Positions 27,406-36,838 of a stretch of DNA of 64,000 nt are shown piece after piece (the first letter of the stretch is position 1; each line of letters begins with the position of its first letter). Under the pieces are notes generated by a model. The model was not told where the DNA came from and ran no database searches. It worked only from the letters and a program-made list of their open reading frames with translations. This stretch comes from an uncultured Winogradskyella sp. (GTDB lineage: Bacteria > Bacteroidota > Bacteroidia > Flavobacteriales > Flavobacteriaceae): positions 1-64,000 of the forward strand of contig NZ_CANLYI010000005.1 of assembly GCF_947495255.1 (NCBI RefSeq), read 5' to 3'. Both the position numbers and the translations under genes were made by a program.

Positions 27406-28734
27406 ATGTTAGTATATAAGTTTGGAGGTACTTCTGTGGGTTCTGTGGTTAACATGAATCATGTAAAAGAAATCATTGGTACTAATGGCAAAAAAATTGT
27501 AGTGTTATCTGCAATGTCTGGTACAACTAATGCTTTGGTAGAAATTTCCGATTTAATAAAGGAAAATAAAACGGAATTAGCTCAAAAACAGATTAAGGCC
27601 TTAAACGAGGTATATAAAAAAACAGCGTACGATTTAGTTCAGGATAAAGTCTTATATCAAGAAGTCATTCAATATGTAAATTACATTTTTACAGCATTGT
27701 TAGAAACTGTTTCTCAACCGCATTCAGACTTAATTCATAATTCAATTTTAGCAAATGGAGAATTACTCTCTACATTTATGTTTAGTCGTTTACTACAGCA
27801 AGATGGTGTAAAAGTCGCTTTATTGCCTGCTTTAGAGTTTATGAGAATAGATAGAGGAAATGAACCTGATAATTTCTATATCAAACAAAACTTAGAGCGT
27901 TTAATGCAAGACACTAGTGATGCTGACGTATATATTACGCAAGGTTTTATTTGTTTAGATGCAGATGGTAATATTACAAATCTACAACGTGGAGGTAGTG
28001 ATTATACAGCCACTATTATAGGTGCAGCTATTGAAGCTGATGAGGTGCAAATATGGACAGACATTGATGGGTTTCATAATAATGACCCTCGTTTTGTAAA
28101 TGATACTAGAGCGCTATCTCATTTATCTTATGACGAAGCTGCTGAATTAGCTTATTTTGGAGCCAAGATTTTGCATCCACAAACGGTAATGCCAGTAATG
28201 ACTTTAGATATTCCATTAAGATTAAAAAATACAATGGATTCTAATGCACATGGAACTTTAATTACAAATAAAGTTCATGGTGAAGGTATAAAGGCTATCG
28301 CAGCAAAGGATAATATTACAGCAATTAAAATTAAGTCGGTACGTATGCTATTGGCGCACGGCTTTTTAAAGAAAGTTTTTGAGATTTTTGAGCGCTACCA
28401 AACTTCTATAGATATGATAACTACTTCTGAAATAGCAGTGTCTTTAACTATAGATAATATATTGCACTTAACAACGATTAAAGAAGAACTAGAGCAATTT
28501 GCAACAGTTGAAATTGATGAGTATATGAGTATTGTTTGTTTGGTTGGAAATCATATTATTTATCATCCGGATACACCTCAATTATTTCAAGTACTGCAAG
28601 ATGTTAATGTGCGTATGATTGCTTATGGAGGAAGTAATAATAATATTTCATTATTAGTAAATACGAGTGATAAGTTAGAAACGTTGCAGAAGCTACAACG
28701 CTACGTTTTTGAAGATGGTATTGTTGCTATTTAA
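27406..28734 (+). CDS. lysC: Aspartate kinase, monofunctional
   Basis: A 442-residue aspartokinase: KFGGTSVGS (5-13), the RGGSDYTATIIGAAIEA substrate segment, WTDIDGFHNNDPR and KILHPQT. Two ACT-type regulatory regions fill the C-terminal third (about 300-442). It makes aspartyl phosphate for lysine, threonine and methionine. There is no fused homoserine dehydrogenase. It stands alone, with its own promoter and terminator. A thrA-type name is possible; lysC is the generic choice. Confidence 0.94.
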   Translation: MLVYKFGGTSVGSVVNMNHVKEIIGTNGKKIVVLSAMSGTTNALVEISDLIKENKTELAQKQIKALNEVYKKTAYDLVQDKVLYQEVIQYVNYIFTALLETVSQPHSDLIHNSILANGELLSTFMFSRLLQQDGVKVALLPALEFMRIDRGNEPDNFYIKQNLERLMQDTSDADVYITQGFICLDADGNITNLQRGGSDYTATIIGAAIEADEVQIWTDIDGFHNNDPRFVNDTRALSHLSYDEAAELAYFGAKILHPQTVMPVMTLDIPLRLKNTMDSNAHGTLITNKVHGEGIKAIAAKDNITAIKIKSVRMLLAHGFLKKVFEIFERYQTSIDMITTSEIAVSLTIDNILHLTTIKEELEQFATVEIDEYMSIVCLVGNHIIYHPDTPQLFQVLQDVNVRMIAYGGSNNNISLLVNTSDKLETLQKLQRYVFEDGIVAI

Positions 28735-28762
28735 TATCCGTTATTTTAATATTTGTTCAAAA

Positions 28763-28792
28763 AAAACCAAAACATTAAGTTGTTTTGGTTTT
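28763..28792. terminator. Terminator between lysC and the aminopeptidase P gene
   Basis: AAAACCAAAACA pairs with TGTTTTGGTTTT over a 6-base loop, between convergent genes. Confidence 0.8.
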
Positions 28793-28818
28793 CTTTATTT
28801 ATTGTACAGTGATTTGTC

Positions 28819-30108
28819 TTAATTCATTAGGTCTTCAATCTCTTCCGCTTCAATAGGAATGTTACCCATTAAGTTAAAAGGTTCTCCTTTTTCTTGTACA
28901 ACCACATCATCTTCTAAGCGTATACCAAAACCTTCATCCGGAATATAAATTCCTGGTTCTACTGTAAATACCATATTAGCTTTTATAGGTTCATGTAATA
29001 AGCCATAATCATGCGTATCTAAACCAATGTGGTGACTTGTGCCATGCATAAAATACTTTTTATATGCTGGCCATTTTGGGTCTTCATTTTGAACATCAGC
29101 CTTATCTAGTAAGCCAAGATTTAATAATTGGTCAGTCATTATATTACCAACTTCAACATGGTATTCTTTCCATAATGTGCCAGGAACTAATAATTTTGTA
29201 GCTTCTTTTTTAACATGGTTTACAGCATTGTAAACTGCTTTTTGTCTATCAGTAAATTTTCCTGAAACCGGAATCGTACGAGATAAATCACTTTTATAAT
29301 TTGCATATTCAGCAGCAATATCAAATAATATTAAATCGCCTGCCTTACATTCTTGATTGTTTTCAATATAGTGTAAAACGTTAGCGTTGTTTCCGCTAGC
29401 AATAATTGGTGTGTATGCAAATCCTTTTGAGCGATTTCTAATAAACTCATGCAATAACTCAGCTTCAATTTCATATTCCCAAACACCAGGTTTTACAAAA
29501 GATAAAATTCTACGGAATCCTTTTTCAGTAATATTACAAGCATGTTGCATTAAATCTATTTCAATCTGGTCTTTTACAGAACGTAAACGTTGTAAAATAG
29601 GATTGCTTTTTGCCACACTATGCGCAGGATACTTTGCTAACAACCATTTTGTAAAACGGTCTTCTCTAGTTTCAGTTTGTACATTAGCTCTGTAATGTTC
29701 GTTAGTATTAATGTAGAATGTGTCGCAATATGTAGAAAGTTCAGCGATTGTTTTTTCTAAATCTTGAAGCCAAAACACAGTTTTTATGCCACTGGTTTTA
29801 AATGCCGCTTCTTTAGTAAGTTTTTCACCTTCCCAAATAGCAATATGGTCATTAGTTTCTCTTACAAACAGAATTTCTTTGTAATCTTCGTTTGGACAAT
29901 CTGGAAATAAGACCAAAACACTTTCTTCTTGGTCCACACCACTTAAATAAAAAATATCTCTGTGTTGCTCAAAAGGCATAGTGCTATCTGCACTAATTGG
30001 GTAAATATCATTAGAATTAAAAACAGCTAAACTATTTGGCTTCATTTGCGAAGTAAAGTTTTTACGGTTTTTTATAAAGAGTTTAGAATCTATTAAATCG
30101 TATTTCAT
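28819..30108 (-). CDS. Aminopeptidase P family metallopeptidase (M24B)
   Basis: A 429-residue protein. An AMP_N domain (about 1-140) with FYLSGVDQEESVLVLFP is followed by an M24 pita-bread domain whose metal ligands are visible: Asp in LFDIAAEY, Asp in KSDLSRTIPV, His in HGTSHHIGLDTHD, Glu in TVEPGIYI and Glu in IRLEDDVVV. It removes an N-terminal residue from peptides with proline in position two. No signal peptide, so cytosolic. Likely pepP orthologue. Confidence 0.94.
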   Translation of the reverse strand: MKYDLIDSKLFIKNRKNFTSQMKPNSLAVFNSNDIYPISADSTMPFEQHRDIFYLSGVDQEESVLVLFPDCPNEDYKEILFVRETNDHIAIWEGEKLTKEAAFKTSGIKTVFWLQDLEKTIAELSTYCDTFYINTNEHYRANVQTETREDRFTKWLLAKYPAHSVAKSNPILQRLRSVKDQIEIDLMQHACNITEKGFRRILSFVKPGVWEYEIEAELLHEFIRNRSKGFAYTPIIASGNNANVLHYIENNQECKAGDLILFDIAAEYANYKSDLSRTIPVSGKFTDRQKAVYNAVNHVKKEATKLLVPGTLWKEYHVEVGNIMTDQLLNLGLLDKADVQNEDPKWPAYKKYFMHGTSHHIGLDTHDYGLLHEPIKANMVFTVEPGIYIPDEGFGIRLEDDVVVQEKGEPFNLMGNIPIEAEEIEDLMN

Positions 30109-30137
30109 GAGAGTAGAATTTTATATTTTATCACACT

Positions 30138-30151
30138 GAGTGCAGTCGAAA
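30138..30151. repeat. Interspersed flavobacterial motif GAGTGCAGTCGAAA
   Basis: It lies between divergent genes and matches GAGCGCAGTCGAAA at 62411-62424 in 13 of 14 positions. Motifs of this kind recur between genes in many flavobacterial genomes, as far as I recall; no function is known. Confidence 0.55.
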
Positions 30152-30279
30152 TGAATTCTATGTATGAGTGTGAAATGTTGTGATTTCAGTTCAATATCAA
30201 AAGTAGTGAAACTAATACTGCAAGCAAAAGTCCGAGACTAGAATCTGTTAAAATTTATGAGACTTTTATGACGGTTCGT

Positions 30280-30300
30280 TATGAAATGCGTAATTTCATA
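30280..30300. repeat. Inverted repeat upstream of the Asp-box protein gene
   Basis: TATGAAAT and ATTTCATA, perfect 8+8 with a 5-base spacer, ending 20 bases before the start codon. It could be an operator or a leader hairpin. Confidence 0.4.
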
Positions 30301-30320
30301 GCATTAAAAATCCAACCACT

Positions 30321-33164
30321 ATGTATAAGTCAAAATTCCTCGCGTTTACATTTATTATAAGTTCAATTTTAGTCTTTTCTCAGCAGCCAGCAACTTCGGC
30401 AGAAACGATTAAAGAAGCATTGTCGAAAAAACAGAAAATTAAGGCATCTTCATTAGTAAAAAATGTTCCTTTTAACAATATTGGACCAACAGTAATGAGC
30501 GGTCGTGTGGTAGATGTAGATGTTAATCCTGAAATGCCATCAGAGTTTTATGTTGGTTATGCGTCTGGAGGTGTTTGGCACACTACAAATAATGGAACAA
30601 CGTTTACACCTATTTTAGATAGTTCAGATACACAAAATGTTGGAGATATTGCAGTCGATTGGAAAAACAGAACCATTTGGGTTGGTACAGGTGAAAATAA
30701 CAGTTCCCGATCAAGTTATGCTGGTATTGGTATTTTAAAATCTAGTGATAATGGTAAAACCTGGGAGCATGTCGGTTTGGAGGATTCTCATCATACTGGT
30801 CGCATTCTTATAAATCCTAAAAATCCGGATGAGGTTGTCATCGGAGTAACTGGTCATTTGTATTCGGCAAGCGAAGAGCGTGGAATTTACAAAACTACAG
30901 ATGGAGGAAAAACATGGAATAAAACCTTATTTGTCGATAACATGAGCGGTATTATTGATGTGCAATATGTGCCAAATAATTTCAAAATTATGTTTGCTTC
31001 TTCTTGGACTAGAGATAGAAAAGCATGGAACTTTACTGGCAACGGAAATAATTCAGCTATTTATAAAAGTACAAATGGTGGTGATACTTGGGAAAAAGTA
31101 TCGACTAAAAAAAGTGGATTTCCAACAGGAGAAGGTGTTGGTAGAATAGGTATTACTATTTATGATGAAAATACTATTTATGCTTTACATGATAGTCAGT
31201 TTCATAGAAAAGAAAAGTCTAAAAAGAGTGAACCTTCTGGCTTAACAAAAGCCGATTTTAAAACTATGAGTGTTGAAGCTTTTATGAAGCTTGAAGACAA
31301 AAAGCTTAACGCATATCTTAAAACTAATGGATTTCAAGAAAAATATAGAGCATCTAATGTGAAGCAACTCGTAAGTAGTGGAACCGTAAAACCAATTGAT
31401 TTAGCTCATTATTTAGAAGATGCTAATGCGTTGTTGTCTGATACACCTGTAATTGGTGCTGAGGTGTATAAAAGTACTGATAGTGGTAAAACATGGAAGA
31501 AAACACACGACGATTATATTGATGGATTATATTACAGTTACGGATATTATTTTGGGGAAATAAGAGTAGACCCACAAGATAAAAACGGCATTTATATTAT
31601 GGGAGTTCCTATTTTAAAATCTAAAGATGCTGGTACAACGTTTACTTCAATCAGTCGTGAAAATGTGCATGCAGATCATCAAGCGCTTTGGGTAAATCCG
31701 AGAAAACAAGGTCATTTAATCAATGGTAATGATGGTGGACTAAATATGAGTTATGATGATGGTGAAAGTTGGATAAAACTAAATTCGCCAAGTGTTGGTC
31801 AGTTTTATGCCATCAATGTAGATAATGAACAACCCTATAATGTTTATGGTGGATTACAGGATAATGGTGTTTGGTTTGGAGCAAATAATGCCGTAGAAGA
31901 TAAAAGTTGGCATCAAAGTGGTCAATATCCATGGGAAAGTATAATGGGAGGCGATGGTATGCAAATTCAAATTGATAGTAGAGATGCTAATATTGTGTAT
32001 ACAGGTTATCAGTTTGGAAATTATTATAGAATTAACCGTAAGACGGAAGAATTTAAATACATTCAACCCAAACACACTTTAGGTGAAACACCTTATCGAT
32101 TCAATTGGCAAACACCAATATTATTGTCGCCTCACAATCAAGATATTTTGTACTTAGGTGGAAATAAACTATTGCGTTCTATGAATAAAGGCGATGATTT
32201 TGAAGCTATAAGTGATGATTTAACCAATGGAGGAAAAAAAGGAAACGTAGCATACGGAACTTTAACTTCTATTAGCGAAAGTCCATTTCAATTTGGATTA
32301 ATTTACACAGGTAGTGATGATGGTGTAATCAACGTAACAAAAAATGCAGGAGGAAGCTGGACGACGATTTCAAATACATTACCAAAAGATTTATGGGTAA
32401 GTAGAGTTATCGCTTCACAACATAAAAAAGAACGCGTTTACGTAACCTTAAATGGATATCGTTGGGACGATTTTAAAGTTTACGTATATGTCAGTGAAGA
32501 TTATGGACAAACTTGGAAAGCAATAAACAGTAATATTCCGTCGTCGCCAGTTAACGTTATTAAAGAAGACCCATTAAAAGAAAATCTATTGTATTTAGGA
32601 ACCGATAATGGTGCTTATGTAACTTTTAATATGGGAAAATCTTGGGAAGCATTTTCTAATGGATTACCAAATGTTGCGGTACATGATATGGTTATTCAGC
32701 CAGAAGCTAAAGATTTATTAATAGGAACTCATGGTCGAAGTATTTATAAAACAAATATTGAAGCACTTCAAACTATAGATGTTGATAAAACTACAAGTGA
32801 TATCACATTTTTAGATGTAGAATCAATTAAACATTCTAGGAGTTGGGGAAGTGCTTGGAGTCCGTGGTTTGATGCTTTTGAGCCAGAAACTACGATTAAT
32901 TTTTTCAGTAAATCTGCAGGAAATAAAACTTTAAAAATTTTATCTGAAAAAGGAGCAGAATTAAACAGTATCTCTATTAAGGTGGAAAAAGGCTTTAACT
33001 ACGTAGATTACAAAATGGAGATTACTGAAATAGGTAAAAAGGCCTTAACGAAAGAAGATTCTTCAGTTCGTTTTAAAGAAACAGGCAATAAAAAGGATTA
33101 TTTACCTAAAGGTGTTTATAAAATTCAGATTGATAATGAAAATACAACACTAGAAATTAAGTAG
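30321..33164 (+). CDS. Exported sortilin-like protein with BNR/Asp-box repeats
   Basis: A 947-residue exported protein with signal peptide (MYKSKFLAFTFIISSILVFSQ). At least eight Asp-boxes of the form S-x-D-x-G-x-T-W are visible: SSDNGKTW, TTDGGKTW, STNGGDTW, STDSGKTW, SKDAGTTF, SYDDGESW, TKNAGGSW and SEDYGQTW. These form beta-propellers as in VPS10/sortilin and glycosidase-like proteins. A Lys/Glu-rich helical insert of about 85 residues (about 290-377) interrupts the propeller. No T9SS domain is seen, and the C-terminal 100 residues look beta-rich. Enzymatic activity is unproven; many members only bind. Monocistronic. Confidence 0.88.
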   Translation: MYKSKFLAFTFIISSILVFSQQPATSAETIKEALSKKQKIKASSLVKNVPFNNIGPTVMSGRVVDVDVNPEMPSEFYVGYASGGVWHTTNNGTTFTPILDSSDTQNVGDIAVDWKNRTIWVGTGENNSSRSSYAGIGILKSSDNGKTWEHVGLEDSHHTGRILINPKNPDEVVIGVTGHLYSASEERGIYKTTDGGKTWNKTLFVDNMSGIIDVQYVPNNFKIMFASSWTRDRKAWNFTGNGNNSAIYKSTNGGDTWEKVSTKKSGFPTGEGVGRIGITIYDENTIYALHDSQFHRKEKSKKSEPSGLTKADFKTMSVEAFMKLEDKKLNAYLKTNGFQEKYRASNVKQLVSSGTVKPIDLAHYLEDANALLSDTPVIGAEVYKSTDSGKTWKKTHDDYIDGLYYSYGYYFGEIRVDPQDKNGIYIMGVPILKSKDAGTTFTSISRENVHADHQALWVNPRKQGHLINGNDGGLNMSYDDGESWIKLNSPSVGQFYAINVDNEQPYNVYGGLQDNGVWFGANNAVEDKSWHQSGQYPWESIMGGDGMQIQIDSRDANIVYTGYQFGNYYRINRKTEEFKYIQPKHTLGETPYRFNWQTPILLSPHNQDILYLGGNKLLRSMNKGDDFEAISDDLTNGGKKGNVAYGTLTSISESPFQFGLIYTGSDDGVINVTKNAGGSWTTISNTLPKDLWVSRVIASQHKKERVYVTLNGYRWDDFKVYVYVSEDYGQTWKAINSNIPSSPVNVIKEDPLKENLLYLGTDNGAYVTFNMGKSWEAFSNGLPNVAVHDMVIQPEAKDLLIGTHGRSIYKTNIEALQTIDVDKTTSDITFLDVESIKHSRSWGSAWSPWFDAFEPETTINFFSKSAGNKTLKILSEKGAELNSISIKVEKGFNYVDYKMEITEIGKKALTKEDSSVRFKETGNKKDYLPKGVYKIQIDNENTTLEIK

Positions 33165-33215
33165 TTATTCTCTCTAGATTAAAACGATTCTAAATAATTT
33201 AATTATCACGCAGCG

Positions 33216-33249
33216 TTGTTGGGAAAAAGTTTATTGCGCTGTATCTTTG
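33216..33249 (+). promoter_or_regulatory. Promoter of the sdhCAB operon
   Basis: TATCTTTG (33242-33249), perfect TAnnTTTG, with TTGTTG at 33216-33221 giving a 20- or 23-base spacer; 27 bases before the sdhC start. Confidence 0.6.
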
Positions 33250-33276
33250 TTAGACAAATAACTAACCACTATAATA

Positions 33277-33948
33277 ATGAGCGGAATTCTAAATTCGTCG
33301 ATTGGAAGAAAGTTTGCCATGGCACTTTCGGCACTCTTCCTTATGATTTTTGTACTACAACATTTTGTTATTAACCTTTTTTCAGTTTTAAGTCCAGATA
33401 CTTTTAATGAAATATCTCATTTTATGGGAACATTTTGGGTTGTTCAATATGTAATTCAACCTATTTTAATTATTGGTGTTATTTTTCACTTTGTAATGGG
33501 TTTTGTATTAGAAATCAAAAACAAAAAAGCAAACGGTGTAAAGTATGCTAAAAATAATGGTGCTGCAAATTCTACATGGATGAGCAGAAACATGATTTGG
33601 AGTGGAGGCTTTATCCTTGCATTTTTAATTATTCACTTTATTGATTTTTGGATTCCAGAGATTAATACAAAGTATATTGTTGGTGATATGTCTGGAATGC
33701 ACAATGGTGAGTTCAGATATTTTCATGAGCTACAAGAGAAGTTTGTTCCTATTTGGAGAGTCGCACTTTACATTGTAGGTTTTGTGTTTTTAGCACTTCA
33801 CTTATTACATGGTTTTGATTCTGCATTTCAATCTACAGGTGCAAATAACAAATACACAAAAGGATTACAGGGGTTCGGAAAAGCTTATGCGATTTTAGTT
33901 CCATTAGGATTTATTTTCATCGCGTTATTCCATCACTTTACTCACTAA
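33277..33948 (+). CDS. sdhC: Succinate dehydrogenase cytochrome b subunit
   Basis: A 223-residue membrane protein with five hydrophobic helices and His residues inside them (VLQHFVINLF, IFHFVMGF, LIIHFIDFW, LALHLLHGF), as in the single diheme cytochrome b of type B succinate dehydrogenase/fumarate reductase. It anchors SdhAB and passes electrons to menaquinone. First gene of sdhCAB; sdhA starts 12 bases after it. No sdhD is present, as expected for this type. Confidence 0.95.
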   Translation: MSGILNSSIGRKFAMALSALFLMIFVLQHFVINLFSVLSPDTFNEISHFMGTFWVVQYVIQPILIIGVIFHFVMGFVLEIKNKKANGVKYAKNNGAANSTWMSRNMIWSGGFILAFLIIHFIDFWIPEINTKYIVGDMSGMHNGEFRYFHELQEKFVPIWRVALYIVGFVFLALHLLHGFDSAFQSTGANNKYTKGLQGFGKAYAILVPLGFIFIALFHHFTH

Positions 33949-33960
33949 AAAATATCTAAT

Positions 33961-35973
33961 ATGGCTTTAGATTCAAAAGTACCAAAGGGTCCAATTAAAG
34001 ATAAATGGACTGATTATAAAAATAAAATTGATTTAGTAAATCCTGCCAACAAGCGTCATATTGATGTTATTGTTGTTGGTACAGGTCTTGCTGGAGGTTC
34101 TGCTGCTGCAACTTTAGCAGAACTAGGTTATAATGTAAAAGCATTTGCTTATCAAGATTCACCTCGTAGAGCGCACTCAATTGCAGCTCAAGGTGGTATT
34201 AACGCAGCAAAAAATTACCAAGGTGATGGTGATTCTACATACAGATTATTTTATGATACTGTAAAAGGTGGTGATTACCGTTCTCGTGAAGCAAACGTTT
34301 ATCGTTTGGCTGAGGTGTCTTCTAATATTATTGACCAATGTGTTGCACAAGGTGTTCCTTTTGCACGTGATTATGGTGGATTATTAGATAACCGTTCATT
34401 TGGTGGTGTTTTAGTATCTAGAACATTCTACGCTAAAGGTCAAACAGGACAACAATTATTATTAGGAGCTTATTCTGCAATGAATAGACAAATTGCTCGT
34501 GGTAAGATTGAAATGTTTAACCGTCACGAAATGCTAGACGTCGTTATTGTAGACGGAAAAGCAAGAGGTATTATCGCTCGTAATTTAATTACTGGTGAAA
34601 TAGAAAGACATTCAGCACATGCTGTTGTAGTTGGTTCTGGTGGATACGGAAATGTATATTTCTTATCAACAAACGCTATGGGTTCTAACGCAACTGCAGC
34701 ATGGAAAATACATAAAAAAGGAGCGTATTTCGCAAATCCTTGTTACACACAAATTCACCCAACATGTATTCCACGTTCGGGAGATTACCAATCGAAATTG
34801 ACTTTAATGTCAGAATCATTAAGAAATGATGGTCGTATTTGGGTTCCTAAAAACATGGAAGATGTAATGGCAATTAGAGAAGGTCGTAAAATGCCAACCG
34901 AATTGTCAGAAGATGAACGCGATTATTACTTAGAAAGACGTTATCCTGCATTTGGTAATTTAGTACCACGTGATGTTGCATCAAGAGCAGCAAAAGAACG
35001 TTGTGATGCTGGTTATGGAGTAAATGCTACAGGTGAAGCGGTTTATTTAGATTTTGCTTCTGCTTTTGAACGCTACGGTAAAGAGCAAGCTAAGATTCAT
35101 AACATTGAAAATCCTAGTCCTGCAAAAATTAAAGAACTTGGACAGGCTATTGTAGAAGCTAAATACGGGAATTTGTTCCAAATGTATGAGAAGATTATAG
35201 ATCAAAATCCATACGAGACACCAATGATGATTTATCCAGCGGTACACTATACAATGGGTGGTGTTTGGGTTGATTATAACCTTATGACTACAATTCCTGG
35301 TTGTTACTGTATTGGTGAAGCTAATTTCTCTGATCATGGTGCAAACAGACTTGGTGCTTCTGCATTAATGCAAGGTTTAGCAGATGGTTATTTTGTATTA
35401 CCTTATACAATAGGTGATTATTTAGCTGATGATATTCGTACTGGGAAAATTCCAACGGATACTAAAGAGTTTGAGGATGCTGAAAAAGAAGTTACAGAGA
35501 GAATTAATTTCTTTGTAAATAATAAGGGTACAAAATCTGTTGATTATTTCCATAAGAAATTAGGGAAAGTAATGTGGGACAAGGCAGGTATGTCTAGAAA
35601 TGCAGAAGGTTTAACAGAAGCTATGGCAGAAATTAAAGCTATCAGGGAAGAATTTTGGAAAGAGGTTTTTGTACCAGGAACAGCTGACGAAATGAATCCA
35701 GAACTTGAAAAAGCAGGTCGTGTAGCTGATTTCTTAGAATTAGGTGAATTATTCGCAAAAGATGCTTTAGTAAGAGCTGAATCTTGTGGTGGACACTTTA
35801 GAGAAGAATCTGCAGAATTAGACGGCCCTCAAAAAGGAGAAGCAAAACGTAACGATAAAGATTTTGCATTTGTATCTGCTTGGGAATATAAAGGAGAACC
35901 TGCTGATGCAGTTTTACATAAAGAAGAATTAGAATTTAAAGATATTGAACTAAAACAACGTTCATACAAATAA
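33961..35973 (+). CDS. sdhA: Succinate dehydrogenase flavoprotein subunit
   Basis: A 670-residue flavoprotein. The FAD-binding [10 protein letters not shown] (40-49) and the likely covalent FAD ligand His72 in AHSIAAQGG are clear; [16 protein letters not shown] and [17 protein letters not shown] are further family segments. It oxidises succinate in the citric acid cycle. Length is normal for the Bacteroidota type B enzyme. sdhB follows after 10 bases. Confidence 0.97.
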   Translation: MALDSKVPKGPIKDKWTDYKNKIDLVNPANKRHIDVIVVGTGLAGGSAAATLAELGYNVKAFAYQDSPRRAHSIAAQGGINAAKNYQGDGDSTYRLFYDTVKGGDYRSREANVYRLAEVSSNIIDQCVAQGVPFARDYGGLLDNRSFGGVLVSRTFYAKGQTGQQLLLGAYSAMNRQIARGKIEMFNRHEMLDVVIVDGKARGIIARNLITGEIERHSAHAVVVGSGGYGNVYFLSTNAMGSNATAAWKIHKKGAYFANPCYTQIHPTCIPRSGDYQSKLTLMSESLRNDGRIWVPKNMEDVMAIREGRKMPTELSEDERDYYLERRYPAFGNLVPRDVASRAAKERCDAGYGVNATGEAVYLDFASAFERYGKEQAKIHNIENPSPAKIKELGQAIVEAKYGNLFQMYEKIIDQNPYETPMMIYPAVHYTMGGVWVDYNLMTTIPGCYCIGEANFSDHGANRLGASALMQGLADGYFVLPYTIGDYLADDIRTGKIPTDTKEFEDAEKEVTERINFFVNNKGTKSVDYFHKKLGKVMWDKAGMSRNAEGLTEAMAEIKAIREEFWKEVFVPGTADEMNPELEKAGRVADFLELGELFAKDALVRAESCGGHFREESAELDGPQKGEAKRNDKDFAFVSAWEYKGEPADAVLHKEELEFKDIELKQRSYK

Positions 35974-35983
35974 GAAAGACGAT

Positions 35984-36730
35984 ATGAATTTAACACTTAA
36001 AATTTGGAGACAAAAAGACTCAAAAGCTAAGGGTCAAATGGTCGATTACAAAGTAACTGAGATTTCAGAACATATGTCTTTCTTAGAAATGATGGATGTT
36101 TTGAATGAACAATTAGTAAATTCTGGCGAAGAACCTGTAGCATTTGATCACGATTGTCGTGAAGGAATATGTGGGATGTGTTCTATGTACATCAATGGTG
36201 AAGCACATGGACCAGATAGAGGTATTACTACATGTCAGTTACACATGCGTATGTTTAATGATGGTGATACAATTACTATTGAGCCATTTAGAGCAGCAGC
36301 ATTTCCTGTAATTAAAGATTTAGTAGTAGATAGAATGGCTTTTGAGCGTATTCAGCAAGCAGGTGGTTATATTTCTGTAAACACTTCTGGTAATACGCAA
36401 GATGCTAATAATATTCCAATCTCTAAACATGCAGCTGATGAAGCTATGGATGCAGCAACTTGTATTGGTTGTGGTGCTTGTGTGGCAACTTGTAAAAACT
36501 CTTCAGCAATGTTATTTGTTGGTGCAAAAGTGTCTCAATATGCATTATTACCACAAGGACAAGTAGAAGCAGCGGATCGTGTAAAAAACATGGTAGCACA
36601 AATGGACTTAGAAGGTTTTGGTAACTGTACTAATACAGGAGCTTGTGAAGTAGAATGTCCAAAAGGCATTTCTTTGGAGAGTATTGCACGTATGAATCGT
36701 GAGTATTTATCTGCGACTTTAAAAGGTTAA
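35984..36730 (+). CDS. sdhB: Succinate dehydrogenase iron-sulfur subunit
   Basis: A 248-residue protein with a ferredoxin-like [2Fe-2S] motif CREGICGMC and a distal Cys in GITTC, then [11 protein letters not shown] for [4Fe-4S] and a second Cys cluster [14 protein letters not shown] for [3Fe-4S]. It carries electrons from FAD to cytochrome b. Last gene of the operon, followed by a hairpin terminator. Confidence 0.97.
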   Translation: MNLTLKIWRQKDSKAKGQMVDYKVTEISEHMSFLEMMDVLNEQLVNSGEEPVAFDHDCREGICGMCSMYINGEAHGPDRGITTCQLHMRMFNDGDTITIEPFRAAAFPVIKDLVVDRMAFERIQQAGGYISVNTSGNTQDANNIPISKHAADEAMDAATCIGCGACVATCKNSSAMLFVGAKVSQYALLPQGQVEAADRVKNMVAQMDLEGFGNCTNTGACEVECPKGISLESIARMNREYLSATLKG

Positions 36731-36772
36731 TAGAATACAACATTCCTTAACGTAATACGTTAAATGATATAT

Positions 36773-36805
36773 AAATCCCAAGCATAATTATGACTTGGGA
36801 TTTTT
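36773..36805 (+). terminator. Terminator of sdhCAB
   Basis: AAATCCCAAG pairs with CTTGGGATTT over an 11-base loop that is itself palindromic, then a T-run. Confidence 0.85.
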
Positions 36806-36838
36806 ACTTTTCTTATATTTCGATTTTAATTCGGCATC

